The notes under the pieces were generated by a model. The model was not told the DNA's origin and searched no databases. It saw nothing but the letters and a program-made list of their open reading frames with translations. The translations under genes were made by a program, and so were the position numbers. 64,000 bases of DNA from Apostichopus japonicus (lineage: Eukaryota > Echinodermata > Holothuroidea > Aspidochirotida > Stichopodidae): positions 29,415,501-29,479,500 of the forward strand of contig NC_092580.1 of the NCBI RefSeq assembly GCF_037975245.1. The letters run 5' to 3'. Below, piece after piece: positions 13,801 through 26,200 of the stretch; the first letter of the stretch is position 1, and the number at the start of each line of letters is the position of its first letter.

Positions 13801-14500
13801 TGAGAACTCTTGCCTCTTGTCATCCATTTATGCCAAGAGAAAGGACTTGATATTCATCCTCTCATATTGGTGAGAACAGTAGAGAGGGTTGTTCAAGTGA
13901 CTCACGACTACAGTCATGACTTGCTATAGTGTGAATGGTCAGTTGTACCGTGTGCGTGTAATCTATGACGCCAACTTCAGTGAATGAACACTTCGATTCC
14001 TACGCCACCATGGTCATTAATAGTAGCTCATATCATCTGAGGGGAAAATGGAAGAACGGCTTTTACTTTTCATGTGTTGTTACCAAAGAAATATTTAATA
14101 TTGGAAAGAGGGGGGGAGGGGGATGTAAAAAAGATTATATTAAAGTGGATGGACATCGAAGAATCAAACTATAAAAAATAAAAATAAAACAGTCGATGCA
14201 ATTTTGTAGACGTTGTTTTGCCGGTTATGTCTATATTATCATTTTTGTTTAAAAAAATTGTGCATGAAAACATGTATACAGGTTTCTATAAGGAAATGGG
14301 CAAGCTTAGATGGAACAGGTACGATCATAAATAAGTTACGATGCGTGTTTCTGCGTACAGAAACAAATTTTCGCCATGGTTACTCACTCTGCTTATCAAC
14401 ACGGGCACATGTTAAGGTCCTGCAAAACGGATCATACCTAGCAGAATGATGTCTTGCACTGGCTATACAGAGTGTTGCCAATTAGCCAGTATACTTGAGT
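7828..14500. other. UBE2H 3' UTR and intergenic DNA, no gene seen
   Basis: The UBE2H stop is at 7827 and a long 3' UTR is likely for this gene. An AATAAA at 10980-10985 is one candidate poly(A) signal among several A-rich sites, and I cannot choose between them. The open frame at 7912-8202 looks like chance or UTR sequence. The rest is AT-rich with poly-T and poly-A tracts and no recognisable protein-coding exon, RNA gene or bounded transposon. Confidence 0.5.
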
Positions 14501-14633
14501 TCCATTGTTCCATCACTGAGTGACAGATGTCGCTCAGTGACTAACAACGGCTAAGGGTTGTACGCCTATTTTGTATTTCTTCATAGATATAAATGTTTTC
14601 GAAGTATATATTCTATACACAGCACAAAGTACC

Positions 14634-14642
<9 letters not shown>

Positions 14643-14708
<66 letters not shown>
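14643..14708. repeat. (TA)n microsatellite
   Basis: An uninterrupted TA dinucleotide run of about 66 bp. It creates overlapping Tyr/Ile-rich reading frames on both strands that are not genes. Shorter TA runs occur near 18775-18795, 18940-18967, 33775-33794 and 54150-54168. Confidence 0.98.
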
Positions 14709-14711
<3 letters not shown>

Positions 14712-15434
14712 GCCTTCCACCGATTGAAGCTTTCATTAATCTTTGATCGAAAACCTTGTCCCTCTGACCTACGTCTCAAATTCACTTATATGCAAAAGAG
14801 GCAACAAGCACATGAGTCGGTGGACTTTCGTGGCCTTGTACCAAATCTGATGGTAGTTAGAGAAGGATTTGGAGAGGGTTGTAAGTTCATTCATTATATA
14901 TCATCGTCGCCTTGACTTCTTGGTTCAAAGTGACGCTTCAATGAGTCAGTAAAGACCTTCGAATTACTCTCTTCTTATCTTTTAGAAATGTATTTTTGTT
15001 CTCTTTACAGTCCAGTAGAGATTGTAAGTACGAACTATTTGATGAGAGAATAGAGAAAATAAATCGATCCACGAAACTGATTGAGATTTGTGTAGTCATT
15101 AGGGTTATAGTTGGATTACATCTATCATATATACACTGCAGATGAATGGTGATGCTATCAGAAGAACAAAAGTTAGCCTAGAAAGGTTGACTTTTATACC
15201 TACAAAATATAATTGTTGTTAAACCCCTGGTATTCAATGTGGGGGTTGGCCCTTTCAGGGTCGAAAAACTATTTTTGAGGGTCGCCAAATAAAATCTGAA
15301 GAAATGTGAAATTTACGAAAAAGTGTGTAGTTGTGTGTGTGGGGGGGGGGGGGGGATTTCCACAAGTTGCAAACACTAACCCCATCTTGCAACTAAGCAC
15401 CCATATGCATGTAAAAGTTCTCACATGTCAGGAG

Positions 15435-15597
15435 TAAACTCCTCCGGTAGACCGCTTCCCTGCAGGGCACAACATCCGCCACTAGGGGTTAACTCCTCCG
15501 GTAGACCGCTTCCCTAGGGCACAACATCCGCCACTAGGGGTAAACTCCTCTGGTAGACCGCTTCCATTGGGCACGAAATTCGCCGCTAGAGGGTCAC
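15435..15597. repeat. 52-54-bp tandem repeat, three copies
   Basis: Units beginning TAAACTCCTCCGGTAGACCG start at 15435, 15489 and 15541. Each carries GGGCACAACATCCGCCACTA or a close variant. The third copy is the most diverged. No coding role is apparent. Confidence 0.85.
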
Positions 15598-16196
15598 CTA
15601 GATGATCAAGGTGTAAACTGGGTTTCCCTGGCAATTTCTTTACACTATGAGAGACCGTTAAAAGCACTGAAAAAGAATTTTGATATTCTGTAAACTGTTG
15701 AAGAAGAAAAAAACCTCACTGTTTATCAGTGCAGGTTGTATTTCAGTACTACCACTTTTAATGTTCGAGAATGAACGGTTTAAACATCTGGGGCTCATCA
15801 ATTAGAGATGCAATACCAAAAAAACTCATTTGGAAAACAGACTTTTATGGCCTCAAAAAGTCATTACTTAGTTACAATGCTATACAAATTTGTCAAAGAC
15901 AAATAGTGTTGAGCGTCATGCAATCATATGAAGTGAAGAGAACATGTTCTGGTTTGGTTATTAGAATCTACAAAAAAAATGGGTCAATGTTTGGACCGAT
16001 ATTGAGGAGCTGACGTCATCATCAATTTAGACTTAAAGGAGCATTCCAGAGCATTGCAGCATTACTAACACCCATTTGTTTGTATTCCCTGGAAGATGAC
16101 ACACATGTCAAATTTAAACTTTTGTCTTTCTTATTTCCATCAACTTGAGAGGACGCTTTTGAGGCTCAGATGAATGATATCCATGCGTCAATTTTA

Positions 16197-16682
16197 AACA
16201 TGAAATTTGTTTGCCTTAATTCGACATCACGCAGCACCCTCCCGGAGTCATCCCCCCCCCCCCCCCGTCCTCACACTCTACTCCTCCAAAAAATAATATA
16301 ACCTACTTGATCTTTTTGATCAAATCCCAGAACGATGCGTTGGGTTTATTTAGTCTAGATCTTAATGATTACGTCCTATTGCTACGAAGTTTAACGTAGT
16401 AACATCAAATGATACCCAAATATGAATATGCCATCTGAAAAACATGAAATTTGTTTGCGTTAATGCGACATCACGCAGCACCCTCCCGGAGTCATCCCCC
16501 CCCCCCCCGTCCTCACACTCCACTCCTCCAAAAAATAATATAACCTACTTGATCTTTTTGATCAAATCCCAGAACGATGCGTTGGGTTTATTTAGTCTAG
16601 ATCTTAATGATTACGTCCTATTGCTACGAAGTTTAACGTATAGTAACATCAAATGATACCCAAATATGAATATGCCATCTGG
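16197..16682. repeat. About 244-bp tandem duplication with poly-C tract
   Basis: CATGAAATTTGTTTGCCTTA at 16199 recurs as CATGAAATTTGTTTGCGTTA at 16443, and the rest of the unit is nearly identical between copies, including GATCTTTTTGATCAAATCCC and a poly-C run of different length in each. The high identity indicates a recent duplication. Stop codons and the poly-C tract argue against coding. Confidence 0.9.
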
Positions 16683-17105
16683 TGCCAGCGGCGTAACATC
16701 ATCTTTTTTTTTGGGGGGGGGGGGTGAAAATGCTCGTGCCCCGCACCATTAGGAGCCTCCGGAGCCTGAAAAAAGTAAGTAGCCGAAGCATAGGAGTTTA
16801 CGAATAAATGTTCTTTGGGACTAAATTTATCATAATTTATGAAGAGTCTGGACCTGTTTGTTCCGAAACCGTAGACAGTGTGTGATGATATCATCACCTA
16901 TCATCACCTATCATCATCATCACCTATCATCATGTGTAGATACTGTATCTATTTAAAGTGAAGATATAGTCCATCAAAAATGTCAGTCACTCCAGTACTT
17001 GTCTCATTTTGTGTAGTTAATAGTTTGCCTCTGAAGCATTTGCGCAACCTTATTAACTTGGAGGTAGGGGGAGATTCATGGGAGGACTGATCGATCCCCT
17101 GCCAC

Positions 17106-17407
17106 CAGGCGCGTAGCCAAGGGGCGAAGGGGGCGATCGCCCCCCCCCCCCACCTTGAGCATATTTTTATGTATGTTTTTATGATATCGCTAGTAATTTC
17201 AAAATAGATAATACTTAGATGCAACTTACAAGGCTGGGAAGTGCCATTTCCAGCGATCTGGGGGAATTTTCGGCCAAAATTTTCTTGTACGCTTCGCGCC
17301 AACTCATGCTGGCGCTACGCTTAGATAGTTTCCAATGCCGTATCTACGGCTCTGAAAGTTTGCCTACAGGTTCGCCCTCCCTTGGCAAATTCCTCGCTAC
17401 GCGCCTG
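17106..17407. mobile_element. hAT-like MITE with 8-bp target site duplication
   Basis: Perfect 12-bp terminal inverted repeats CAGGCGCGTAGC and GCTACGCGCCTG bound a 302-bp element. The 8-bp direct repeat CCTGCCAC flanks it exactly (17098-17105 and 17408-17415). A duplication of 8 bp with CAG-type ends fits non-autonomous hAT elements. There is no transposase. The interior has a poly-C tract near the left end, a block containing GTGCCATTTCCAGCGATCTG and an imperfect hairpin around TACGCTTCGCGCCAAC and GGCGCTACGCT. The copy at 32064-32363 is a full-length relative. Confidence 0.9.
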
Positions 17408-18733
17408 CCTGCCACTGGCATACAGAAACTTTCCTCAAAACTAGTTTAAAGTACTTAATTTCGATACCGGATTGGTATCGACGTAATATTTTAATACAAA
17501 CATCTAAACAAATAGAAAAAGGGAATATTATGGAAACATTTAGATTTGAAATCCGAATTAATACAGACGAGATGTTATTCTTTTATTTTTCTTCTAATTT
17601 CTGTTGTTTTGGGGAATGATTATATACCTTGCTACCATGCAGCAGCGTCATTAATAGTTCTCAAAACCCATGGAATCCGGGTTCTTGGTACTGCTACCGT
17701 GCCCCGACCTAATGAAAGGATGGATTACGTAATAAATTCTTAAGAGCCATTCAAAATCAGCTAAAGAACGTCTCGTTGAATGACCCGATTATCCGTGTGT
17801 GAAGCCTATTATAATGTAGTCTATGGTTATAGCAGTTATACAGTATAAGATACTTTTTTTTTAATTCCAGCCTAGCCAGTGACGATCCCCATTCATATTG
17901 TGTTTTAAGGCGATAACGAAATGCCTAACAACCGAACAGGCTATCAGCATGGATCAATGGGAAAAAGAGGGAGTTTTTCCTCCTAACAAAAAAAGGGCGA
18001 ATTCTTGTGGTAAAAGACTATTCAATAGAGAGAACAATAGGCAGATGGTCCCAACAATAACTGTCCGAGGAAGTAAAAAGCAGATTAACAAGGAAGGCCA
18101 CAGGAGACCGAGTTTATCAATTCAGATTCTCTATTCTATTTTCTTGAAGCTTACCGAGTAAAGAAACAAGGACAAAAAAAAATCCAGCACTGACCGAGTT
18201 TAGTAAGGATGTTTCTACCGCTGGTTTGCCACATATGCTACAAGTGCATTTGAAGATATACATTTGGCCGCCCATGTATACAGTTAGAGATGCTGCGACA
18301 AGAAAACTTATCAATCACCCTTCGACCTGGCAAATAACAAAACCAGGAAAGGAAACGAAGTTAAAACGGTAAACGTATATATGTTTGAAGTTTTCTTTTG
18401 AATGATTAAGGCTAAATTTAACATCTGTAACAGGTTATATTCAAATCAATATGAAATATGTTTTATATAACCCATTATTTTATTTATATGACTTACGTGT
18501 TTTCTGACATATATTGTCATATAGGTATATATGTATTTCTTAATAAAAATTGCCATTTGGCAGCAGTGATGCTATAGTAATCAACATTTTTAACACCAAA
18601 TATGGTCAACGTATTGTTCTGTGTTTAGTTTTGATTTCATAGCTTTCTGAGAGAGGGACTACGGTCTGTCCCTGCTTGATCCGTCTATTCTCTATTAAAC
18701 TGAATTAAGAAATGTCTATTTTATGGATTTTAC

Positions 18734-18835
18734 TTGCAATTGTGGTCCCGTTTTTTAATTCTATTAATATGATTTGTATATATATATATATATACAAATG
18801 ATATCAATAGATGAATACAAGGACCACAATTATAA
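18734..18835. repeat. Long imperfect palindrome with TA core
   Basis: The left arm (from ATTGTGGTCC, through ATTCTATTAATATG, to ATTTGTATA) is the reverse complement of the right arm (TATACAAAT, ATCAATAGAT, GGACCACAAT) with a modest number of mismatches. The arms are about 45 nt and meet at a TA run. It could be a very short palindromic MITE or a hairpin-prone repeat; no flanking target duplication was recognised. Confidence 0.75.
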
Positions 18836-19259
18836 ATATCATCATAATGATTTATTTACAACTGAAGCGATTTGAGACTCCATGCATAACGATTGAATAT
18901 TTGCAGATAAAGAGGTTTATGACGTCGTGTGCTAGCTATAAGTATATATATATATATATATATATATCAGGTAATTCAGGTTATAGATACACACGCACAT
19001 CAAATAAAGTACAGAACGACTGTGACGATTTCTTCATCCATAAACTATTTCCATATTTAATCGCATGTTACTGAGTCTAAGAATACAGTCACTTATAATT
19101 ACAAATAATTGAGTGTGGAATGTAATACTTTTAACTTGCGAGAGTTCATCATTTATGTACCATACGAACAAAACGTAAACACTAACTAGGAACAACACAG
19201 TTAAACATAAGTTTGAAATAGTTTTAAGAAAAGTCTAAAACGTTGAAAAAGCATTTGCA

Positions 19260-19279
19260 GGTCCGGCGAACGCCGGACC
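19260..19279. repeat. GC-rich perfect hairpin
   Basis: GGTCCGGCG, AA, CGCCGGACC forms a perfect 9-bp stem with a two-base loop in otherwise AT-rich DNA. It lies upstream of a MITE-related block at 19425-19560 and may mark the end of a different element. Confidence 0.8.
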
Positions 19280-19424
19280 AATATTCACGGCGCAAAAAAA
19301 AAAAAAGAAGGTAGGACTAAGAAAAAAAAATGGCAAAAAATAAAGAACCAAAAATAATCTGGGAGGTATATTTTTCAATAATTTTCAATAATGATGACGG
19401 CAAATAGGCTAAATGTGACTACTC

Positions 19425-19560
19425 TGGCATGGCAGGGGTCTTGTTTTCAAGCTCGGGAAGTGCCATTTCCTGCAATCTGGGAGGCATTTTTTCAAAATTT
19501 TCTCCAGTACGCTACGCGCCAACATGGTGGCGCGTAGCGTAGTTTGACCTTCCAAACGTT
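19425..19560. mobile_element. Fragment related to the CAGGCGCGTAGC MITE family
   Basis: It contains GGGAAGTGCCATTTCCTGCA, ATCTGGGAGGCATTTT and a perfect 13-bp inverted repeat, ACGCTACGCGCCA (19509-19521) with TGGCGCGTAGCGT (19528-19540) around a six-base loop. The same core occurs in the elements at 17106, 32064 and 48070. Recognisable TIRs of the family are absent here, so this is a diverged or truncated member. Confidence 0.65.
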
Positions 19561-20299
19561 CCCCGATAATTATGATAGATGGCCACACTCTGATCTGCCG
19601 TACCAATCTCAAATAGCTTCCGACGCCCCTGGAAAACCTATATTTTCTGTTAATAATCAATATGAAATTCCATGTGATGTTTCATTGACATACCTACTTA
19701 ATTTATTCATAACAAAACAGTTGTCTTTCCGAATAATCAAGTCGATTTCGCCAGGAATGTCCCGTTTTGTTTAAGACTGGTTGAATATACCTAACTGTCG
19801 AGCAAAAGGTGTGCGAAGCAAATTCGTCACCTCCGAACGTTATCGCCTCGAGTGTAATCTCGTCTTTGCAATTTACTCTACAAGTTAGTCCCTTAGGAAC
19901 ATTTACTAATACTTTGTTTAAATCTTGGGTTTGAAACAAAACGAACCATGCAAACGTCAAACATATAGATAAGATGATTAATTGTTATCATCACCATCTG
20001 TATACTGTGTTCAGGTTTATTTCAATTTTGAAAGTTTTTTCCTTAAAATCAATAAAAGTGCACTTACTGCTAGAGTATAACAATAAAAAAATTACACAAT
20101 TCATAGCAATACATTTCTATATAGTATTATTTTTTATAGAGTATAAATTTAGTACACAGTAGAGTACCGTACTGCAGTACGCTTGAAAATTGGCTAAAGA
20201 GTTAACAAATATTGTAGATCTGCTTTGTTCAGTCTTTAATAGTTTTCTTCCACCACGGGAAGAAAGAAAAACGGGAGTATTTGGGGGTGATTCAATCCC

Positions 20300-23200
20300 C
20301 CCACCCCCCCCCCCATATTCCCATTTGTACTTCGTAATTGGAAAGCATTAATGTGTGTTCAAATCCTGTTAAAGGTATTTTCATTGATAAATGGATTGAT
20401 CAATGTTAGGTCTGTTTGTACCAAGAATTTCCTCAAAGTTCAATACCGACACCAATAATTTTGTAATATATAGGACATACACATAGTCACTATGTATGCG
20501 GCATACAGTGTATATAACCTGCCACGCCCATGTACCCTCTAGCACATGTCACGTGTTCCATTTACTTGGTTGAAGATCGTTAATTTTCTGACTCAACGGT
20601 CCTTCCAAGAGCGACAATACAAGTCTCCTTACTTTAAAAAAAAACTTATTGATTTTAAAGCTTCCTACCGGCCATGCATGACTTCCTTATTGATAACATG
20701 TGGATTGATACCCAATTTTATTTTTTTGGTTAAAGAAGTTCTGCCCAAAGTCATGAAGCAACTAGATAAATTTACGAAACATTTTCGCAAATTTATATGA
20801 TGAGTAAAATCCAAGTTTCTACTTTATAACTAAGATAATGATAGAATCTTGAAGCAAGACAGAACCTTCATATGGATATTTTTTTTTCTGAATTGGATTA
20901 TTTCTAGGAAGAATCGATTTGCCAATCTACACAGCCCTAAGAACTATAGAATTGTCTTGGGTTTGTATAATGCATGCACTGACCCTTTGTGACGCTACTT
21001 CAGACAAGTGTTTGGCCCAATGGTTATGTATGGTGCGCAAAGTGTCTGTGTAAGCCCAGTCGATTGGTCATCAATAGGTCAATAGGTCCTGCAACGGTCA
21101 TTTAACCGGTGTATGTTACGGCATGGACCATAGCTGTGTACATATTTATTAATTCATTTCATTTATTTGGAAGGCAGGCATACAGGAAACGAGGATTATG
21201 GTGCCATTTCTTAAGTTGTTGGTGCCCCTCCTTAAAACCTTAGTGCCTGTCCAACTCAAAATTCTAGCTAGGGCCTGTTGTCAAACAAAAATGGACCATC
21301 CCTAATACAATATGTTTCCCAAAGAGGTAGTGACCGGTTCAGAAACACTCATGTAGTCTATAACCTATGTCGAACAAAACATTGATTGATCAACCAAAGA
21401 ATGTCCATACCCACTGAATATTGACACTTTATATTAATCCTTTCAGTATAAATATATGGATCGAAATTTCCCACCCTTCACATACTATGATGCCCAAACG
21501 GTTTTCCTTACGTTGTTTTACGTTTAGTTTATGCTTCTTTAATTGTATTTGGTAAGCTACGCTAGAACTAGCCTATACATGCTGGTTATACAGTCCCGTA
21601 TCTTTACAATATAGTTTGAGATCTGAACAAGGCCTCGCGCTTGAGGATGTGACAAAGCTCTATACTGCTTTGAATTTGCATTTTGGCCTAATTAAACAAG
21701 CCATCACTTGTGATTAGCCTAGTGCTATAGTTATTCACAATGACCGGCAGAGTATTATGGAACAGAATTGAACGGAGAACCTCATCCGATTTTCGTGAAG
21801 TGTCATTAAACCAGTGAATTTTACACAGCAAATTTTAATTTTCATCCCCACGGAAGCCAATTAGTACATAACATTTAGACGGGCGTAAGGTTATTATGAC
21901 ACAGTAGGCTTCACGGTACCAATGCATCTGCATGTATTGCTGGTCGGTCGCATATTCTAAACTACGGAATTGCTTGTTACGTAATGTGACGTAATACTTC
22001 TTGTCCACGAGGGAAAAAAGTTGCCGGTTGAGAATTACTCGCAATGCAATTAATGAGTGTACACTATAGTTAATGAAGACAGTGAAAGTGTATGTACGGT
22101 TGTTAATCTTTCCTTCTACTGTTTGTAATTCTGTATCATTGTACAGTGTAGAAATCATCTTTCAGAGGTTAGGCTTCAGGCGTGGCCATATCAGAACATA
22201 CCGTAAGCGACTATATGGTACAACAAGCTAGGTAAGTTTTAATCATATAATATTCTCCGTTATTATACACAATGTGTTTCATTTATGGTATAGTTTCTTT
22301 TCTCTCCTTGACTTGATGACGCATCGATCTTATAGTACACGAATGGAACTACTTCCTATATAGGCCTACTGGTGTTTAATATTCACACTCAAGACATATC
22401 CTAGCCATGTAGATTCTATCAAACATATATCTAATGTATATATCTACTACATGCAATAGTATAGTGACTGGAACCACCGGAACTTTCATAAAGAATTTTA
22501 TTTGTTCAAGAAATAGCCGTCTCTTCGATGTGTAAATGCCTTACAGGTGAAATGTTTGTTCAAACAGGGTATGCATTCAACGTATATAACCCTACAATAT
22601 CTTGACTAACAGAAGCTAGGTTCTCGTGTGCACCCTGATTTGATGCGTACCACTATGGTACGTGGTCGTGCCCCTTACTCAATGGTGGGTATTCAGTGTT
22701 TCCTTTTGAACTGTTTAAATTCCGTATCATTCTCTCAAACTAGACCTATTCAGTCATAATTAGATCCCTGTAACTTCAACGGAACTGTACAAAACATATA
22801 CGTAAGTTATGTATGGTTACTTCTACGGGTATACAATAAGCATGCAACGGTAACAAACAGTTTAAAACACTAACGTGTAATTCTCCATTTTTAAATCTTT
22901 GTTTTCACGTGAGATATTGATGGGTTAAAGGTTTTTATTATCTAGCTTGGACTAGCATACAGTGTAGTGCCTAGCCATAGGACGGGGTGCACATTTCAAA
23001 ACAAAAAGTCGCTTTAACTGAGAGGCCCACAACCAAGCAATTTTAAACCAACAGTAATTGGAACTACAACTAACGTTTTTTTATGAAACGACTTATTATT
23101 TTGCTAAAGAAAAGTACAATCAAAAGTACACTCGAAGATTGTGTGGAAATGTCCTTATAATAATTATTAGTTTTTAGCAAAAATTTAGGATTTCAAATAC

Positions 23201-26200
23201 GGTGTGGAACAAATAATGACGACCTTTTAAAGTTTTTTATATTTACAAATTTCGCAAATTGAATAACGTGGAAAAGGGCTTTACGCCTTTTCCTCAGATT
23301 ATTACGTCTGTTCATAATTAAGATATGGTATACAGGATTAATTTGCCTTAATTAACTACTCTGCCAACCTTCTTTAGTTTTTAGTGTTCCAATTTTTTGT
23401 TATGTTAATATTGTTGCTGTTGTTTTCTTCTGCCAATTAGCTTTCATCATCGAAAAAAAACTTATTCTGATTCTTCTGATTCTTCAAATTAAAACAACTA
23501 TTTTTAAGGCAAAACGTTTTGCAATGTTCGGTTCGTAACCGATGCTAACACTCTCAGTCATTGAAACTCACCAATAACTCTCTAATAGGCTTAACCCTAC
23601 TTGTAAGCCTCAATACTAGAAAATATCACGCATGTTGTGAAAAAATCAGGTCTTAAAACTTGTAAGCCAAAGTGGTTGTTTATTATGTATTGGGAGGCCC
23701 GAATTACATACGAGAATGGAATGCCAGCATGCAATAAGTTGAAAATGTTGAATTAATGGTATTACTGTGAACGCACTTGATGGATTAATGAACTAGGAAT
23801 TTGTTCGAAGGATAAATAACGAAGTAGATTCTATATTTGGTGCAAGGTTAACGCAGAAAGTAAAATCGTGTTCTTGTTACTTCTAACATCCCCCATACAT
23901 ACCGTAAGAAGCCTTCACTTAACAGACGGAAACCTAACTCGTCAGTTGGATATAAAGGACATTGGATAACACTAATTTGTATCAAGGTACTGTTACAAGT
24001 TATTAATTCGTAAATCAAACATGTACTGTTTTCGAAATAAATGTACGCGATATTTGTCGTTCTGGACTAGCCATATATAATTAGAAAAGACATTCAAAAG
24101 AAAAATTCATATGAGATGTGAGTAATTTTTCAAATTTATTGCATTTAAAAGGCTTGCGTGAAGGCAGGTAATTGTTGACGTTATATCGTTCAGTATTCAA
24201 AACAGATACTTTTTGGAAAACCGTGTATGTGCCGTGTGCAGAATGGATCTTTGTGGTACAAACTCTATGATTAAATCATTGTTTTGATAGCCTTTGCTCA
24301 TTGTATGAAAGAAGAAATCAAACAGCATTAACACCTAAACTTATGAGTTAAAAGTTCGAATTTGAGGGTTAGCTAATCCTTGAATTTTGATTGATAAGCT
24401 TAAGTCTTCAAGCTGTAAAGTCTTTGTGAAATCTTTGTATATCCTGTATCCGTCCCACTAACACATTATTCTCTGTTCTTGTTCCTTTGCAATTAAAACT
24501 ATCAATGATATTTGCCCTGCAGTCACTGCATACCAGTTTGACAAATAGCGGAAAATTGATCACTTAACAAATCTAATTATGTTTAAGTTAAATGTAAGAT
24601 GATGTTGTTATGGAGTAAACATTTAAATTGTCTTATTGTAGCGAATTATTGACAAATTTTATGTTTTATTTCAAGGTTTGATAAGGAATGATAAATTACA
24701 GACTTGATAATAAATGGTGTTTTTATCAATTTTCTGCAAATTGTCAAGTCAAGATTGAGGATCCTAAATTCGTTTCTCATTTTGATTTCTAATGACGAAT
24801 TACACATATTTAGTCGGGCTGCATATACGTCACCAGCAATATTATTTTGGTATAATGGTCACTGAACATTGATACGTGTCTGCGACTGAGTCACCTGCCA
24901 TGCAGGTAGACCTTAGTTTCCGGACAACAGGAAACCGATAAAGTAACAAATACAATTTTATCTGAAATGATGGTTTAGACAGTTGTCTTTAACAAGCTTT
25001 CTGTAGTTGTCTTTATAGTTACGTACCACACAAGCTAATGGCAATTAGGTCTAAGTGTGGAATCTTACGTTACGCCCTTGGCCCCAGGAATCTTGACAGT
25101 GTGGTAGGCTTCGGTTAGGACACTATACAAACGTTCTCCGTTTGGGCATCACTTGCGTTGTGCATCTCGGGACAGAGAATGAAGGATGCAGCTATTCATT
25201 AGGTCTACAATCGCCCGAAAATCCGACCCATATGTAGGCCTAAGCTAACGGCGTAGGCCTACTTTTACCTAAATACATTCTTCGCCATTTGATGGAAACA
25301 TCTTCAGGGCTTAACTCCTAGTGTATATTGATGATATATCTCGAGGGGAAAAAACAGTGTGTTTTCGGGTGAAGGAGAATGGACCTGGAGCTATATTCAT
25401 GGTTTTCAATATATACCCGAAACCCCAACCCGTGTATAGGCCTAAGCTAACGGCGGAATCTTTACCTACATCTCCGCATCATTTTATGCAAACTGGAAGT
25501 GTCGAACAGTTTGGTGACAAAGCATGAATTTTCACTCTCCTTCACTCTCCTTTAACACAGACTAACGGTCAAACTGCCTTAGTACTTCGATCAGGATAAT
25601 ACACACGTACGTATCGGCGATGTTTTCGACTCGTAAATCCCCTCTTTTTCGCTTAAAATATTCATCAGGTCATCTCAACACTCTTCTGTCGGAAATTCAA
25701 TCAGCCGAGTCGAGAAGTATCGCTTGTTCTTTCCAACATGATAAAACCATGGCCGGGTAGAGCCTCCAATTTTCCGCGACCTTCTGCATCATCCTTCAAC
25801 ATTATCAGTGAGAAGCTCTACAGCGAGGCGCACGTGGGCCTAACAGGGTTTGCGTTGACTCGAACGCGAGTATAGAAACCTACGTCGGTACTACTGCGAA
25901 TATATATGCGTGTATCGGTATGCATACAACAAATTGATGAACGACTCGAAATATCACTGACTTGCATATAGGCTTATATACGCATAGAACCGATAGTCTT
26001 CGACGTGATACCGTTGGACCGCCTTGGAAACGCTCTATTCCACTCTTGGAGGTATGGGTGTTTCAAAATATTTGTCACTTGGAAGTAGGATGGATTAAGG
26101 GTACTTGTTTTAGTCTCGCAGATATTTAGCAAATTTAAGCAGCCGTAATGAGTAGGCAGGACTGATATAGTAATAACGTAGGCTATGTTGTCGCACAGGC

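Noticed and set aside
14534-14915. Tyr/Ile-rich open frames
   Set aside because: Translation of the (TA)n microsatellite.
16949-17302. 117-codon minus-strand open frame
   Set aside because: Runs into the 17106-17407 MITE; no domain and no conservation in the second copy.
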